A stretch of 64,000 nt of DNA, from contig JAGPYM010000027.1 in assembly GCA_020736575.1 (NCBI GenBank), positions 310,001 to 374,000 on the forward strand. Direction: 5' to 3'. The DNA is from Thelonectria olida (Eukaryota; Ascomycota; Sordariomycetes; Hypocreales; Nectriaceae). Position 1 is the first letter of the stretch. Each line of letters opens with the position of its first letter. The translations under genes were made by a program, and so were the position numbers. This document shows positions 10,460-21,620 of this stretch, piece after piece. The notes below the pieces were generated by a model. That model was given only the letters and a program-made list of their open reading frames with translations. It ran no database searches and was not told the origin of the DNA.

Positions 10460-13400
10460 ATGCCGGCCAATAACCAGAAACCGGCTCCCTTCTCGCCGGC
10501 ATCACCTCGAAACACTGCGAAATACACTAACAAGGATGGCTCAAAGTTCATTACCGTCCCAAAGGGCACCCCTTCCGAGTCGTCCCTTCCCTCGACCCCC
10601 ACAACCTCCAAGCCCAGCGCCCCCCCACCAGAGCCCAACTTCGAAGACGACTCATCTGCTCCCGTTGTGAACCGCAAGAAGCAGAAACGTCGCCAAAAGG
10701 CTGCTGCCAAGGCCGCAGCGGAACAGGCCGCCAACGGCTATGCAACGGCCTCACCTGGCTCAGCTAGGCCCCGCCCTGCCGACCATGAGATTGTCGTTAG
10801 CGATGATGAGCATGAGTATGTCTTGGCTCACGAATTGGAGCCTCGGACGAACGGGCACCCCGAATCTCTATCAGGAGGCAAAAAGAAAAACAACAAAAAG
10901 AAGAAGAAGAAGAATGCTGCTGCCAGCGTCGAAGCAGCTTCTCCAATGACGACAGCTTCCAATCCTCAATCGCAATCCTCCAAGGGGGGTCGGTTCCCTG
11001 GCATGTCTAGAGACAAGATTTGGAGCACGAGCAACCAGGAAGAGCGCGAACGCATAAAGGAGTTTTGGCTTGGCCTGGGCGAAGACGAGCGGAAATCATT
11101 GGTCAAAGTCGAAAAGGACGCTGTCCTCAAGAAGATGAAGGAGCAGCAGAAGCATACGTGCAGCTGCACTGTTTGCGGCCGGAAGCGAACCGCCATAGAG
11201 GAGGAGTTGGAAGGGCTCTACGATGCGTACTACCTTGAACTAGAGCAGTTCGCCAACCAAGGGGAGGCGCCTCCAATGCTCCCCCCTGCTCGCGATTTCT
11301 CTCTCCGACCACCCCGAGGGCTACCGTCGAGCTACGCAAATCCACCGCCACCCCGCGGCCGAATAGTGGAACACGTGGGCGACGACGAAGACGAAGACGA
11401 TTTGGAAGACGTCTATAGCGAAGACGAGGTGGAGGACGACGAGTATAGTGACGACGAACCGCCTGAAGAAGAATTCCACAATCCTCATGGACGAGGAGAT
11501 GTCGCCGATTTCTTGACATTTGGCAACAGCCTACAGGTCAAGGGTACGCAGCTTCTTGAAACACTTCTCCGCAGATATGGTAACATGGACTTAGGCGGCA
11601 TACTCACCGTGGCGGATGACCTTTTGAAAAACGACGGCAAGCGATTCATCGAGATGATGGAGCAGCTAGCTGAGCGTCGAATGGCCAGGGAGGAAGACGC
11701 TCGCGAGCACATCTCCCGCGGCTATGGTCATCCCAACGGCTCATACTCCAATCCTCATAGTCATCCTCCTCCCGACGAAGACGAATACGATGACGAAGAG
11801 GACGAAGAGGAAGACTATGAGGATAGTCAAGAAGACGAGGAGTATGATGACGACGAGGTATACTCAAACCCCTCCATGATAGTATCCTTGTCCCATACTG
11901 AGTGTTGCTGCCAGGAAACTATGACGGAGGAACAACGTATGGAAGAAGGCCGTCGCATGTTCCAGATATTCGCTGCCCGTATGTTTGAACAGCGCGTTCT
12001 TGGAGCGTATAAGGAAAAGGTTGCAAAGGAACGCCAGGAAAAACTTATTCAAGAACTCGAAGAGGAAAGCCGACAAGTCAAGGAGCAGAAGGAGAAGAAG
12101 GCTAAAAATGCCCAGAGGAAGAAGGACAAGCTGGCTCAAAAGAAGCAGGCTCAGGCTGAGGAAAAGGCTCGTAAGGATGCCGAGAAGGCGGCGCAGGATG
12201 CTGCTCGAGTGGAAGCTGAGAGGCAACGGGTTGCTGAACAGAAAAACAGAGCTGAGCAGAAGCGCAAGCAAAGGGAAGCTCAGAAGAAGGCCGAAGAGGA
12301 CGCTCGACTGAAGAAGGAGGCCGACAAGCAACGGAGACTCCAAGAACAGAGAGACAAGCAAGCGGAACAAGAGCGTAAAGCTCGTGAACTGAAGGAGCGC
12401 GAGAAGAAGCTCAAGGACGAGCTGCGGCAGAAAGAAAAGGACGTTCGCGAGCAAAAGGAGCGCGAGGCTCAAGAACGAAAGGAGAAGCAAGAACGAGATA
12501 AGCGGGAAAAGGAAGCCAGAGCGGCCAAGGCTCTCAAAGAGGCTCAAGCGGCAAAGGAGGCCAAGGAGAGAGCCAAGGAAGAAAAGGTTGCCTCTCTGAA
12601 GCTCAAGGCGGCAACCCAAGTTGCACAAGCGCAGGCTGCACAGGCACAAGCTCAAGCTCAGGCTCAGGCTCAGGCACAAGCCCAAAGTCAATCTCAAGCT
12701 CAGGCTCAACCCTTACAGGTACCGAGACGCGGCCAACACCCTGTCCCGATTCCAACGCCTCTTCCCCAACACCCTCCCAATCCAGCAAACTACTCCTCCC
12801 CCAAAATACCCGTCGCCACCCCCGTAATCCCCAAGGCTCCGACACCAATTCGACCTCGGACCACATCGCAGCAGCAAGAGAGCCAGATGAGCTCCTCGAC
12901 CTCACAATCAGCGACAAGCCAAAACCCTTCACCACACTCGATGACACCGGCGCACACGAGCCCGGGCCCTATTGGGCAGCAGCGTAAGAGCAGCACAAGC
13001 ACGACGGCAACGACTTCTCAGCATTCGCATTCGGCGTCGCCCATCAACGGGACGACGAAGCTTCCTGGACAGTCAAACGGTTTCCAGATTCCCCCAATCG
13101 GCATGCAGCCGCCGCCAGGACTTGGGCACCATCCACCTCCAGGTTTTGCCAACCGCATGCCCCACGAGCCTGTCTTTCCCCCCGGTTTCAGACCAACCCC
13201 GAACATGATGATCCCCCCTCCAGGCATTAGTGCACCTCCTGCTCGTGGATTCCCTCCTGGACCTTTGCCCCCTCCGGGATTTTCTCAGGCTGGCGATCAG
13301 TTTGGCATTGGTGCAGGGTTTCCTCTGCCAAAGGAGGTACCCCCGCCTGGTCATAGACGCCAGAGCTCCGGTGCATTTGATGGGCCCCCTGGAGGTTCGA

Positions 13401-14131
13401 CACAGCCGATAGGACGGCCCGCTCCTATTGGGAGACCTGGAAGCATCAACCTCGGACGGTCAAATGACGACAAAGAAGACGAAACCAAGCATCTCGGTAG
13501 CAGAGCTCTCATTGACGATGATGACGACCCTCTGGACGACGATTTCAACCCTGGAAGTCTTCGTACTCGGGCACCGGGTCCTCGAAACGGATTTCCCGCG
13601 AGCCCTTTCATGGACTCTGCCTACCCCATTGCCCACAACCCTTGGGGTCACGCCCCGGCTCCTGCCGCTGGTTCACACCCATTTCCTCCACCCGGATTCG
13701 GTAGCCCTGCCTGGGGAGCGCCTAGTGTGCCTGTCGGATTTGGCATGGGATCTCCAGTGCCGGCGATGAGCTCTATCCGACCATCGCAACCGCGCCAAGT
13801 GGCCACTCGCCTAATGATGTGCCAGGCCGCGAAGGAACTGGCTGGCTCGAGTGATCTGGATGGCTTCATTGGACTTGGAACTATGAAGGCTCATATCGAG
13901 CTCCTCGGTGACCAGTCACTTACTGAGCAGGACTTGTTGGCTCTCTGCGACACGGAGGGGAACCTCTCCAATGGTGGCGGATCTTTTGAAGTCAAGCAGG
14001 GGGGCGCGGGCTTCTCTGTCCGTTGGATGCCGGATCCAAGCGATGGCTTTATGCCCCAGTACCGAGCTGTGGGTGCTCCCGGCGAGATCGGTAGTCCATT
14101 GATGGGACACGCTTCTTTGCGAGGACTCTAG
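10460..14131 (+). CDS. nst1: Nst1-like stress response protein
   Basis: Nst1 was named for a yeast protein that negatively affects salt tolerance; the filamentous-fungal proteins are large, mostly disordered and cytoplasmic. The frame is open for 1223 codons. In order it shows a Pro/Ser-rich N-terminus, Lys/Ala runs, a region with [12 protein letters not shown] (a Cys/His cluster near residue 230), long Asp/Glu tracts, the block [17 protein letters not shown], a charged coiled coil of about 250 residues rich in Glu, Lys, Gln and Ala, an (Ala-Gln)n tract, a Pro/Gly-rich stretch with repeated PPPG motifs, and a conserved-looking C-terminal segment. A 57-nt in-frame segment at 11858-11914 has GT and CAG ends and interrupts the conserved part, so the mature protein may be 1204 residues. 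It stands alone between two long non-coding stretches. Confidence 0.85.
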   Translation: MPANNQKPAPFSPASPRNTAKYTNKDGSKFITVPKGTPSESSLPSTPTTSKPSAPPPEPNFEDDSSAPVVNRKKQKRRQKAAAKAAAEQAANGYATASPGSARPRPADHEIVVSDDEHEYVLAHELEPRTNGHPESLSGGKKKNNKKKKKKNAAASVEAASPMTTASNPQSQSSKGGRFPGMSRDKIWSTSNQEERERIKEFWLGLGEDERKSLVKVEKDAVLKKMKEQQKHTCSCTVCGRKRTAIEEELEGLYDAYYLELEQFANQGEAPPMLPPARDFSLRPPRGLPSSYANPPPPRGRIVEHVGDDEDEDDLEDVYSEDEVEDDEYSDDEPPEEEFHNPHGRGDVADFLTFGNSLQVKGTQLLETLLRRYGNMDLGGILTVADDLLKNDGKRFIEMMEQLAERRMAREEDAREHISRGYGHPNGSYSNPHSHPPPDEDEYDDEEDEEEDYEDSQEDEEYDDDEVYSNPSMIVSLSHTECCCQETMTEEQRMEEGRRMFQIFAARMFEQRVLGAYKEKVAKERQEKLIQELEEESRQVKEQKEKKAKNAQRKKDKLAQKKQAQAEEKARKDAEKAAQDAARVEAERQRVAEQKNRAEQKRKQREAQKKAEEDARLKKEADKQRRLQEQRDKQAEQERKARELKEREKKLKDELRQKEKDVREQKEREAQERKEKQERDKREKEARAAKALKEAQAAKEAKERAKEEKVASLKLKAATQVAQAQAAQAQAQAQAQAQAQAQSQSQAQAQPLQVPRRGQHPVPIPTPLPQHPPNPANYSSPKIPVATPVIPKAPTPIRPRTTSQQQESQMSSSTSQSATSQNPSPHSMTPAHTSPGPIGQQRKSSTSTTATTSQHSHSASPINGTTKLPGQSNGFQIPPIGMQPPPGLGHHPPPGFANRMPHEPVFPPGFRPTPNMMIPPPGISAPPARGFPPGPLPPPGFSQAGDQFGIGAGFPLPKEVPPPGHRRQSSGAFDGPPGGSTQPIGRPAPIGRPGSINLGRSNDDKEDETKHLGSRALIDDDDDPLDDDFNPGSLRTRAPGPRNGFPASPFMDSAYPIAHNPWGHAPAPAAGSHPFPPPGFGSPAWGAPSVPVGFGMGSPVPAMSSIRPSQPRQVATRLMMCQAAKELAGSSDLDGFIGLGTMKAHIELLGDQSLTEQDLLALCDTEGNLSNGGGSFEVKQGGAGFSVRWMPDPSDGFMPQYRAVGAPGEIGSPLMGHASLRGL
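11858..11914 (+). other. Probable in-frame 57-nt intron within nst1
   Basis: The segment starts GTATAC, ends TTGCTGCCAG and has a possible branch site ATACTGAG 20-30 nt before its end. It is a multiple of three and has no stop, so the frame reads through it. The 19 residues it would add, Cys- and Ser-rich, sit between an Asp/Glu tract and the conserved [10 protein letters not shown] block and look unlike either side, which favours removal by splicing. Confidence 0.6.
12623..12709 (+). repeat. Hexanucleotide repeat coding for (Ala-Gln)n in nst1
   Basis: About 14 imperfect copies of a 6-base unit (GCTCAG, GCACAA and variants) code for alternating Ala and Gln with a few Ser. The variation is mostly at third positions, so the peptide is kept while the DNA has diverged. 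Confidence 0.85.
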
Positions 14132-15204
14132 GGCGATCCACGCTCTGAGCGCGTGCAGACAGCTAGTAGTGGCCCTTCTGATACCGTGTGGAGTAGTCTT
14201 CCTTCGAGGTCAACTTCAGTCAGTAGCCAAGTAGTAGAGCGCTTCTCTGGGCCACCAGGGGACAGTTCTTTGCCCCGGGGCCGTCCTCAAAGCCAGCAAT
14301 TGGTTCGACCGAAGGCGAGGGAGACGTCGCTTGAACGCTGGAGAAAAACTTTTGCGGACAAGCCATAGTGGGAAGCTCAAAAGGATGGGTCGCGCAACGG
14401 CCAGTCTAAAACATGGTTTTAGCCTCTCTCTCTCTGTTCTGTAGAAGGGACACGAGTATCAGTCATTATGCAAACATGGACATGGATACGGTGGACGACG
14501 GAAAGTCTTCTTGACAAGGAAAGCGTTAGGAAGCGGACGGACGCTCTTTGGCGTTTCAGCGTGTTATTATCTTATTCTCTCCAGTGACGACAAGTCGTCA
14601 CTGTGGAATGAATTTCTGTTCGAGCATCGAATAATAGGTATCAAGGGGATCCTTCAGCCTTTAGGCTGGTCTCGTGGACTGTGAATTGCTGTAAGACTGG
14701 ACACATGTATACGTGACAACCGTGATGATGGTGACGACCGAGCGTGACTGAAGGACGAGAGAAAAGGGGATCAAGTGATGATGGCCTTGTTTGACCAGGT
14801 AATGCTCGAAAATGCAATTCAACTATTTTGCAGACTTTCTAGGTCACATTTATTTCCATTTGCTCCCGAGTTTACTCAAACATTTGAAGAAAAACGTGTG
14901 TCCCCTCCCCTTGATTTGGCCCCTTGAAAATAAAGGTATCAAAAACGCAAAGCAGTGTGTGTTCCTCATTCACTCCATGGCCGGCCATATGATTTGAATG
15001 CAATGGCTGGCGTGTGTTCCGTTTCCTTCCCATTTCCTAGTTTCTGAGAGATAGTTTGTTGTGTCAGGAGTGAGGCCATCTTAACCCCAGAGGGAAAAGA
15101 GACTAACCAGAGACAACGACGATCTACTCTCGAATATCCTCCAATTGGCCCAGTCGACTCGACCTTCTGCTCGATAGACTGGCCCGTCGTACCCGACCGC
15201 TCCT
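14132..15204. other. Intergenic between convergent nst1 and a membrane protein gene
   Basis: About 1.07 kb containing the two 3' regions. The short inverted repeat GACGACAAGTCGTC lies at about 14585-14600. AT content rises from about 14,800 to 14,960. I find no coding frame or structural RNA. Confidence 0.45.
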
Positions 15205-16005
15205 CTAGATGCGGGGCTGGTCCTGGAAGGGGTTGGCACCGCCGGAAGGGTTGCGGATCAGGGGCTGGCGCTGGGCGGCGTTCTGCTTCTTGGTCGCGGC
15301 TCGCTTGAGGGCAACGGCCTCGGCCTTGGCCTTCAGGTGCTTCTGCTGCTTGCGGTCCTTGCAGCACGCCCAGGTCAGGGCAGCGGCGCCGATGACCAGC
15401 GCTCCCGCGAAGACGAGCGTCACGATGATGCCGCCGACGTCCATAGGCTTAAGGTCCATGCAGATGTCCTGGTTGCTCGAGTTGACGGTGCAGAGCAGCG
15501 AAGGCGCGCACGTCGAGGTGGTGACGGTCGTGGGAACGCACGTGTTGGTCTTGACGTGCTTGCCCGAGGTGGTGATGTCGCACGACGACGTCGACTTCTT
15601 GCCGGTGGTGAAGCAGCGGGTGCCCGTCATGACGCCGCCGGTCTGGGTGTCCTGGGCGGTGGACGAGGCATCGGCGCGGGCGACCAGGGTGGGCAGGGGC
15701 GCGGCCTTGAAGCGCTTCTTGAGCTCGCCGGTCTGGGCGAGGTCCTGGCAGCGGCGGAGGGTGTCCTTGGACTCGGAGTAGGCCTCGGCGGGGGAGCAGC
15801 CGGCGTCGATGTAGCAGGCCTTGAGGTCGTCTTGGGCGAGGGAGTGGAGGTTCTGGAGGCACTTGGCGAGGGAGCCCTGGTGGCCGCAGTCGGCGAACTC
15901 GGCCAGGTCGTTTGAGTTCTTGACGAGGCAGTCGAAGTGAGGCTCGTCAGCGGAGGAGGCGAGGACGGCGGCGGTGCCGGAGAGGAGCAGGAGAGAGAAG
16001 CGCAT
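15205..16005 (-). CDS. Type I membrane protein with Cys-rich ectodomain, function unknown
   Basis: The 266-residue product begins with a clear signal peptide (hydrophobic core at residues 3-16, cleavage likely near 18). The ectodomain has an N-terminal Cys-rich unit (about eight Cys between residues 25 and 90) and a second Cys- and Thr/Ser-rich unit (about 120-185). One membrane segment spans roughly residues 190-213 and is followed by two Cys, a Lys/Arg-rich stop-transfer stretch and a short cytoplasmic tail with Asn-Pro-Phe. The Cys spacing does not fit the CFEM pattern, so I do not call it that. A role at the cell surface is inference from topology. The gene has no intron. The leader upstream on the coding strand is strongly pyrimidine-rich over several hundred bases, typical of expressed fungal genes. 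Confidence 0.7.
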   Translation of the reverse strand: MRFSLLLLSGTAAVLASSADEPHFDCLVKNSNDLAEFADCGHQGSLAKCLQNLHSLAQDDLKACYIDAGCSPAEAYSESKDTLRRCQDLAQTGELKKRFKAAPLPTLVARADASSTAQDTQTGGVMTGTRCFTTGKKSTSSCDITTSGKHVKTNTCVPTTVTTSTCAPSLLCTVNSSNQDICMDLKPMDVGGIIVTLVFAGALVIGAAALTWACCKDRKQQKHLKAKAEAVALKRAATKKQNAAQRQPLIRNPSGGANPFQDQPRI

Positions 16006-18798
16006 GATGGGCGGTTTGTGTGTTGTGATGGATGGACGAGTCGGGGGAGGATGTTTTGTCCAAGGAGGATGGATGATGGAGAGGTCGACTTCTCTCCAGG
16101 CCCCACAAGAACGGAAGAAGCCTCAAGTTCGGATAGGGAAAGGCGCGTGTGTTTTGGGTGTCGGGAGAGAGGAGAGAGGATTGGGATTCCCTTGGGTCGT
16201 TGTTAGTTGTCGATCGAAAAGGGGGTTGGAGATGGATTCGAGGAGTGATGGAGCTTTGAGGCGGGAAGAGAGGGATGAATAGGGAAAAAAAGAAGCAAAA
16301 GCGAAAAAAGATGAAGCAGTCGAGGAAAAAGATGACACGGGACTCAAGGAGGAAAAGAGGAATTGGTGAACAAGGAGAAGGGATGGAGGTGGCTTGCCTT
16401 TGGGGGGGGGGGCGGCGTTGGCAGGGGTGAGGCGGCGCTGAGCGAGCCAACGAGAATAAGAAGAAGAGCCCACGGTGAGAAGAAAAAAATAGGGGACAAG
16501 CTGGGAAAGAAAGAGAAGAAAAAAAATACAGGGGATTATTTTTGGGTGTTTATTTAGTTAGCAATGGAACCAGTCAGCATGAAGCGGGTCAATGGGCATG
16601 GATGTTGTTAAGGCTGGGGGAGGGAACTGGGCTGTGCTTGGGAGGTGACTGGCGGCTGGTTTGGATGGAGGAGGGAGCTGTGAGGTGGTGCTCCTTGATT
16701 GCTGCGGGTTGAAATTGGACAGGGGGAGAGGAGGGAGAGGTCTTTGAGGAGGAGGAGGAGGAGGATGGTGATGATGGGGATGACAGTGACGCTATTGAGA
16801 TAGTCCTTTCTGCGTGAAGAGTCTTTGATGCGAAGAGGCAACACCAGAACAAGACAAAGAGACGGAAGTGATGAATTCCGCTGGATGGGCCTGTATCTGT
16901 CTTGTCTGACGGCGTGGTGCGGCTGCAGCTTCGCGCTTCTTCGTTGGCGTTGCTGATGCTGCGAGACGGCAACCCGGCGAACCTTGATCTGAGCCTCGTT
17001 TGGACTAAACCTCATTGAGTAACTCGCAGAGACGGGAGAGTCTACAGTTGACTGAGGGAATACGCTGACGCAGTGTGTACTACGTAGTATCTCAGAGATA
17101 CAATAGTGCGGATATGTATTCCTCAATGGCGGAAGACTGTGGGCTTCAACTCATTCCATCTCTCTCAGCCAAGTTGTCCCGACGAGGAGCAGCTTCATGC
17201 ATGCGGTCTACCAACAAACAGCCACAAGTTAGTTGTCTAGGTATCCAAAGTGGCGGGGCCCATCTTCACCAAGCAAGACTGGGAAGGGGGGGCAACCAAA
17301 CAGAAACCGCCAGTGAGAAGAAAGCGTGCCGCCCCCAGAGACCAGCCATAGTTACTTCGCACAGCCAGCCCAAGCCAGGTGGCTGAGAGCCGTGTCTTTT
17401 TTCCTTTCAGCTACCGGGAGAGAGAGACTGACGAGAACAGTGGGAGAAAAACACAAATGGCTGGCTGGGGGCCCAAGCACGCACTCACTCCAACTGTGAG
17501 ACGAACAAGGGCTGGCCCACAATCCAATTGCTGACAGCAGACAGACTGAGCGGCTGGAGGAGACGCCGAACAAGGCGGAAAGACTGGTGCTGACATGAGA
17601 TGGAGACGGTGCAGTTGATGAATGTAGGCCGCCAATGCCGTGCCCCATGTGGTGGTCCCCGATTGTCTTGGGGGCAGGTCTTATGCAAGCGGTCAGCGGG
17701 CAAACGACTGTTGCGGTCTGTCTGTCTACAAGAGACGGCATTGTTCGTCAGCATCATCATCAGCCTGGTTCCGGCCTCTTCTTCTTTCACGTTGACAAAA
17801 CTGCATCTATGTGGTGAAGCCGAAGTGAGACTGTGAAGTGGACTGTCCCCGACGGAGCAGGTCAAGGCTCTTCCGTTCTCGTCAGCGCAAACACTCGACG
17901 GACAGAGTCCCAAAAGAGAGCCTATTCTCCATGTAGAACCATCATCTTTCTCTTGAATGAGTTCATGAAGCTATACATACCCATCCATCCATTGGAAAAG
18001 GTACGAACGGAAGGATGAGGAATCCCGGGGGTGATGCATTGCTGCGTCACTCACGACCTGCCTCGATTAGGTTTAGTCATAATTAGACCAAGGACCGGGA
18101 CTGGGCATTGGCTTGTCTCATCTACGATGATCCTTTGGGCATGCGAAAATCACATGAATAGTAAATGTCTTCACTTAGGGGCATATTACTGCTATATCTT
18201 GGATAGGTACCCAAGTATAGACAGACCATCAATCAAGCCTGGCGTTGACCATAAACGTCACTCTTCCGCCCTTCGGAACATGCCGATTCCACCAAAATAA
18301 CACTGGCTCCCAAGTTTTCCCAAGGCGCAAAACCTTTGCTGTCAGGGGCCGGCCCTGCATCCTCGTCTCGTCTAAATAGCACGCCTGGGTGGCCAGTGCG
18401 AGCCTCCTCAGTCTGTGTGTAATTCACGGCCGTTATCCGTGAATCGCCAAGAGATGTTGAAGACTGTCAGGTGTTGGAGAGTTGGAGAGAATTTGATAGT
18501 GCTTCCTAAAAGCTGGTTTGACCATTCGAGGCCAAACCCGGGGAATGGACATTTCGTGCCTTGTGCCATGTGAGTCTGTCTACGTCATCGACGACGACGG
18601 CAGATGGCCAAAAGGGCAGTTCCACGGCCACGGGGTACGTATAAATATCGACGTAAACAATTCAGGAATAAATGCTCTTCTTATTCTTATACCTCCATCA
18701 TCATCAACTTCAACTTCAACTCCAGAGTTCAACGTCCTAAGACAATTTCAATAATAAACCTACTACCAAGTACATCAACGCCAAACATCACCGTCAAC
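16006..18798. other. Intergenic between divergent genes; CT-rich leader, otherwise nothing clear
   Basis: From 16,006 to about 16,560 the minus strand is strongly pyrimidine-rich and probably carries the promoter and leader of the membrane protein gene. 16,720-16,780 has a GAG/GGA-rich run on the plus strand. The middle part (17,100-18,500) shows no credible coding frame on either strand. The last 160 bp belong to the promoter of the I78 inhibitor gene. Confidence 0.4.
18640..18647 (+). promoter_or_regulatory. TATA box of the I78 inhibitor gene
   Basis: TATAAATA sits 152 bp upstream of the ATG at 18799, and the sequence between is A/C-rich like a fungal 5' leader. Confidence 0.5.
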
Positions 18799-19170
18799 AT
18801 GCCTCTCGTTGTCCCTGGTATCAACTCAACCGGTGGTGACAAGACCGAGGAGTGGTCAAACAAGTTGGTTGGCAAGCGTCTTACTGACGATGAGGCTTCA
18901 ACCGAGACGGTACGGTTTCTTTCTCTTTTTTCTGCCCGTCGTCTCTCTCTACACAATACCCTCGGTTGCCCCCTCGCCTCCAGGGTAGCATGACGCAACC
19001 CATCATTCCAGCTGCTAACACAACTCTCGCAGGTCTTCGCCAAGAGGGAACTTCCTCAGGAGACTCGCATCATCGAGCCGGGCATGATGGTCACAAAGGA
19101 CTTTAACGAGAACAGACTCAACGTCCACTTGAAGGACGACGGCACCGTCTCTCACGTTATCCACGGTTAA
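18799..19170 (+). CDS. Peptidase inhibitor I78 family protein, two exons
   Basis: Joining 18799-18909 and 19033-19170 gives 82 residues. The 123-nt intron starts GTACGG and ends CTCGCAG, and the join is in phase 0. The N-terminal MPLVVPGIN and the C-terminal half with RIIEPGMMVTKDF, NRLNVHL and DGTVSHV are the hallmarks of small fungal I78 inhibitors, where the RIIEPG-like loop contacts the serine protease. The family is usually 70-80 residues, so this is full length. No signal peptide is present, so the protein is probably cytoplasmic; a role against endogenous or vacuolar proteases is inference from the family. The flanking plus-strand gene tma20 is separate, 378 bp downstream. Confidence 0.85.
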
Positions 19171-19548
19171 GCTGGAGCGTGTTATGCCGGCGGTGGCGGA
19201 ACAAACCTGAGTTGGAAGTGATTCCCTGCAGAAACCTAAATCAGGGCACAATGAACGTGGCTAAGACATGAAATAAACTATGATCCCCCTATGAACTTAA
19301 CATCTTTCCATCTTGTGAGTGTGAGTGTGAGGTTATTTTAGTCAATGAATGTGCCCCCGTATTGCATCTCGCGACTTTCCTAGTTACCCCGCCATGCCAC
19401 CGACCGCGGGGCAACTTTCTGTGGATTTGGATGCGTCGACTTTTAACCCACCTTCATACAAAACACCAGCTCAATCTTCCTCCCTTACAATTGCCGTATC
19501 TGTTCCTCGCCATTCGTTACACCACCCAATCTCATCAATACCGCCATC
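19171..19548. other. Short intergenic stretch upstream of tma20
   Basis: These 378 bases hold the 3' region of the inhibitor gene and the promoter of tma20. From about 19,440 the plus strand is C/T-rich, fitting a 5' leader. No gene is seen. Confidence 0.5.
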
Positions 19549-20245
19549 ATGTTCAAGAAAGAGTTCGTCTCCCCCCTCTCTCCCCCTCCCAATAACCCTC
19601 AACCCCCTTCTTCCCCTCCATAGCTAAACCCCCCTCTGTAGAATCCAACCCTCGCCAAAGCAAAAGCTCAAATCCTCCGTCCAACGCTCCATCCGCCAGA
19701 ATGTCCTCGCCGCCTACCCGCTCCTCACCCCGCACATCGACGAGATCCTCCCCAAGAAGGCCTCCCTCTCCAGCATGAAGCTCCCCGACCGCAACACCCT
19801 CTACGTCCTCGACTCCACGCCGCTGTTCTACCAGCAGGACATTGACAACTCCATCCTCCCCCACCTCAAACTTGTCCACCGCTTCCCCAACGCATTCCCC
19901 TCCATCCGCATAGATCGCGGCGCTATTCGCTTCGTGCTGTCTGGGGCTACGCTGATGGCCCCTGGCTTGACGAGTCCGGGTGGCCGATTGCCTGCCGAGG
20001 GATCGCCAAAGACGCTAGAAGAGGGCAAGGAGTTGGATCAGAATGCCGACGAGGAGGGGCGTTGGAGCCGAGAATTGGAAAAGGGAGAGCCTGTCGTTAT
20101 CATGGCCGAGGGCAAGGAGGAGGCCTGTGCTGTCGGCATTTTGGTTGCGGGGACGGCCGAGGTCAAGGCAAAGGGCAAGGGGCCCGTCATTGAGGATGCT
20201 CATTTCTTGGGAGATGGCTTGTGGAAGATGACGGCAGAGCTGTAA
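19549..20245 (+). CDS. tma20: Tma20 / MCT-1-like PUA-domain translation factor, two exons
   Basis: Tma20 (human MCTS1) associates with the ribosome and, with Tma22, acts in recycling of the 40S subunit and re-initiation. Exons 19549-19562 and 19642-20245 give 205 residues. The N-terminus MFKKE continues across the 79-nt intron into KLKSSVQRSIRQ; next come the DUF1947-like region with SSMKLPDRNTLYVL, then a C-terminal PUA domain (about residues 95-200) with FPSIRIDRGAIRFVLSGATLMAPGLTSPGG and a last block HFLGDGLWKM. These are strong family signatures. The donor GTTCGT is unusual, but the intron has a good GCTAAAC branch site and a TAG end, and no other join restores the conserved N-terminus. 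The gene is 14 coding bases in exon 1, a short first exon. Confidence 0.88.
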
Positions 20246-20927
20246 AAGAAGAATATTCAGCCAGCTTCACCCACTGCCAGCTGGGTTGGGGGTTGCGGGC
20301 TTGGGCTTGTGATGTGATAGTCTAGATACCAATACACGCGCGTTATGGAGTTGGAGAGAATTCATTTTACAAGAGTTGTGTATTTAATTAGGCACTTCTG
20401 GCTTCGTTCAAAGTGAACAAGATACAAGACAAACTGCCAAGACATAAGACCAATCCCTCCACGTTAGAACCAGCCGCAACAAAAGTATCCCACCTGAAAA
20501 CCCCGATCCTGAACGAACATCCCAAATAAGTCCAAGCCAAAGACAGCATATCCTGAGCCCCAAAACCCTGAATCTGCATTCTGATGATGAACGTCTGTTG
20601 TTGTAATTATTCGTCTCGATCGGTCGGTGTTAGGTGGTAGGAGAAGAAACTAAGCTTCGAGTTAGATGTATGTCATATGAATAACTAAGAAAGAATTGCA
20701 TACCGCTATAAAAAGAAAGAAGAAAAGGGGGAAGAGAACAGATAAAACAGCCAACAGACCGAAGTGATCAAGCTGCCGAGTCTCTAACCGCCCGATTGCT
20801 CTGCCAAGGTGCGGGACGAGGCATCTGCGTGAAATGCTGGAGATTTGTGTCTCTCAGCGGCCATAAAATAAGTGTAATGGTGAATAGGACAAAGCGATAC
20901 GGAGCAATTCGTCTCTAATCTTCTCAG
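20246..20927. other. Intergenic, no gene seen
   Basis: About 680 bases between convergent tma20 and a minus-strand candidate. Composition is AT-richer than in the genes. I see no supported frame or repeat. Confidence 0.4.
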
Positions 20928-21340
20928 CTACTGTGTAGTGTCTTGGTCGACGACGCCCCGGCGGATATAGCCTTGATAGTCAGTGAGGTGCAACCCAAGA
21001 AAGGCGAAGAAGACATACCTTGCAAAAAGTAGAAGAAATAATGGGAATTAGGGTTCCAAGAGGAAAGCTTGAATAGAAGAAGGATGGCGGAGAATTGACG
21101 AGTTACGGCAGTTTCCGGCGAGTCAAGAGCAGAGCCTCGGCAGTTAGTGGAATGCTCTGTCATGGGTAGAGGATAGAATCAATGCATACCGTTGAGAAGA
21201 ACGGAAAAAGGAAAAGAAAAAAGGCCGGAGAAGAAAAGAGACAGAGTCAAAGCGCAATCGTAGACCTTGGGAATGGTTTGCGACGGCTCTGTGGTGGGAG
21301 CTATGGAGAAAGTCCCCCCTGTGTTGTTTGCCCAGAACAT
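20928..21340 (-). CDS. Candidate small spliced gene with hydrophobic segment, unknown
   Basis: Three exons, 21340-21190, 21135-21019 and 20971-20928, join in frame to 103 residues. The introns are 54 nt (GTATGC start, CACTAAC branch, GAG end) and 47 nt (GTATGT start, CACTGAC branch, CAAG end). Residues about 28-48 form a hydrophobic stretch that could span a membrane, and a second one lies near residues 68-76. I do not recognise the protein. Caution: the coding strand is C/T-rich here, and such composition produces Leu/Phe/Ser-rich peptides by chance. The main support is two well-formed introns that keep one frame. The start at 21340 is uncertain because the frame may continue into an upstream exon near 21,450-21,530, which also ends in a GTATGC donor. 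Confidence 0.35.
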
Positions 21341-21620
21341 AACACAATAAGCAATCTTCAAGCATCCAAGATGGAGTTGGTGGTCAGGCTAGAGCCCGTA
21401 TTGGGGTAGCACTTAATTGCTAACTGGCAACTTCCGACGGTGGTGTCGTGAAGCATACCCGTTCAGAACAATGAAGAACGAAGAGGACCGCAAACCAAGA
21501 GCAAACGCTCAAGAGAGGAAATGCAAACACGGTCGCAACCCCTGAAAAGTCACAGTTGTAAAAATAGCTCCATAGCTCCGACATTGATGCATCTCGGCTT
21601 GATGCATGCGAAGCGACTCT

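Noticed and set aside
11864..12709. 281-codon minus frame, Leu/Ser-rich and apparently multi-pass
   Set aside because: It is the mirror of the Lys/Glu/Gln-rich coiled coil of nst1; GAG/AAG codons read as CTC/CTT on the other strand.
15209..15915. Long plus frames of 190 and 192 codons inside the membrane protein gene
   Set aside because: They are antisense shadows of a GC-rich coding region, Gly/Ala/Arg-rich, with no domain.
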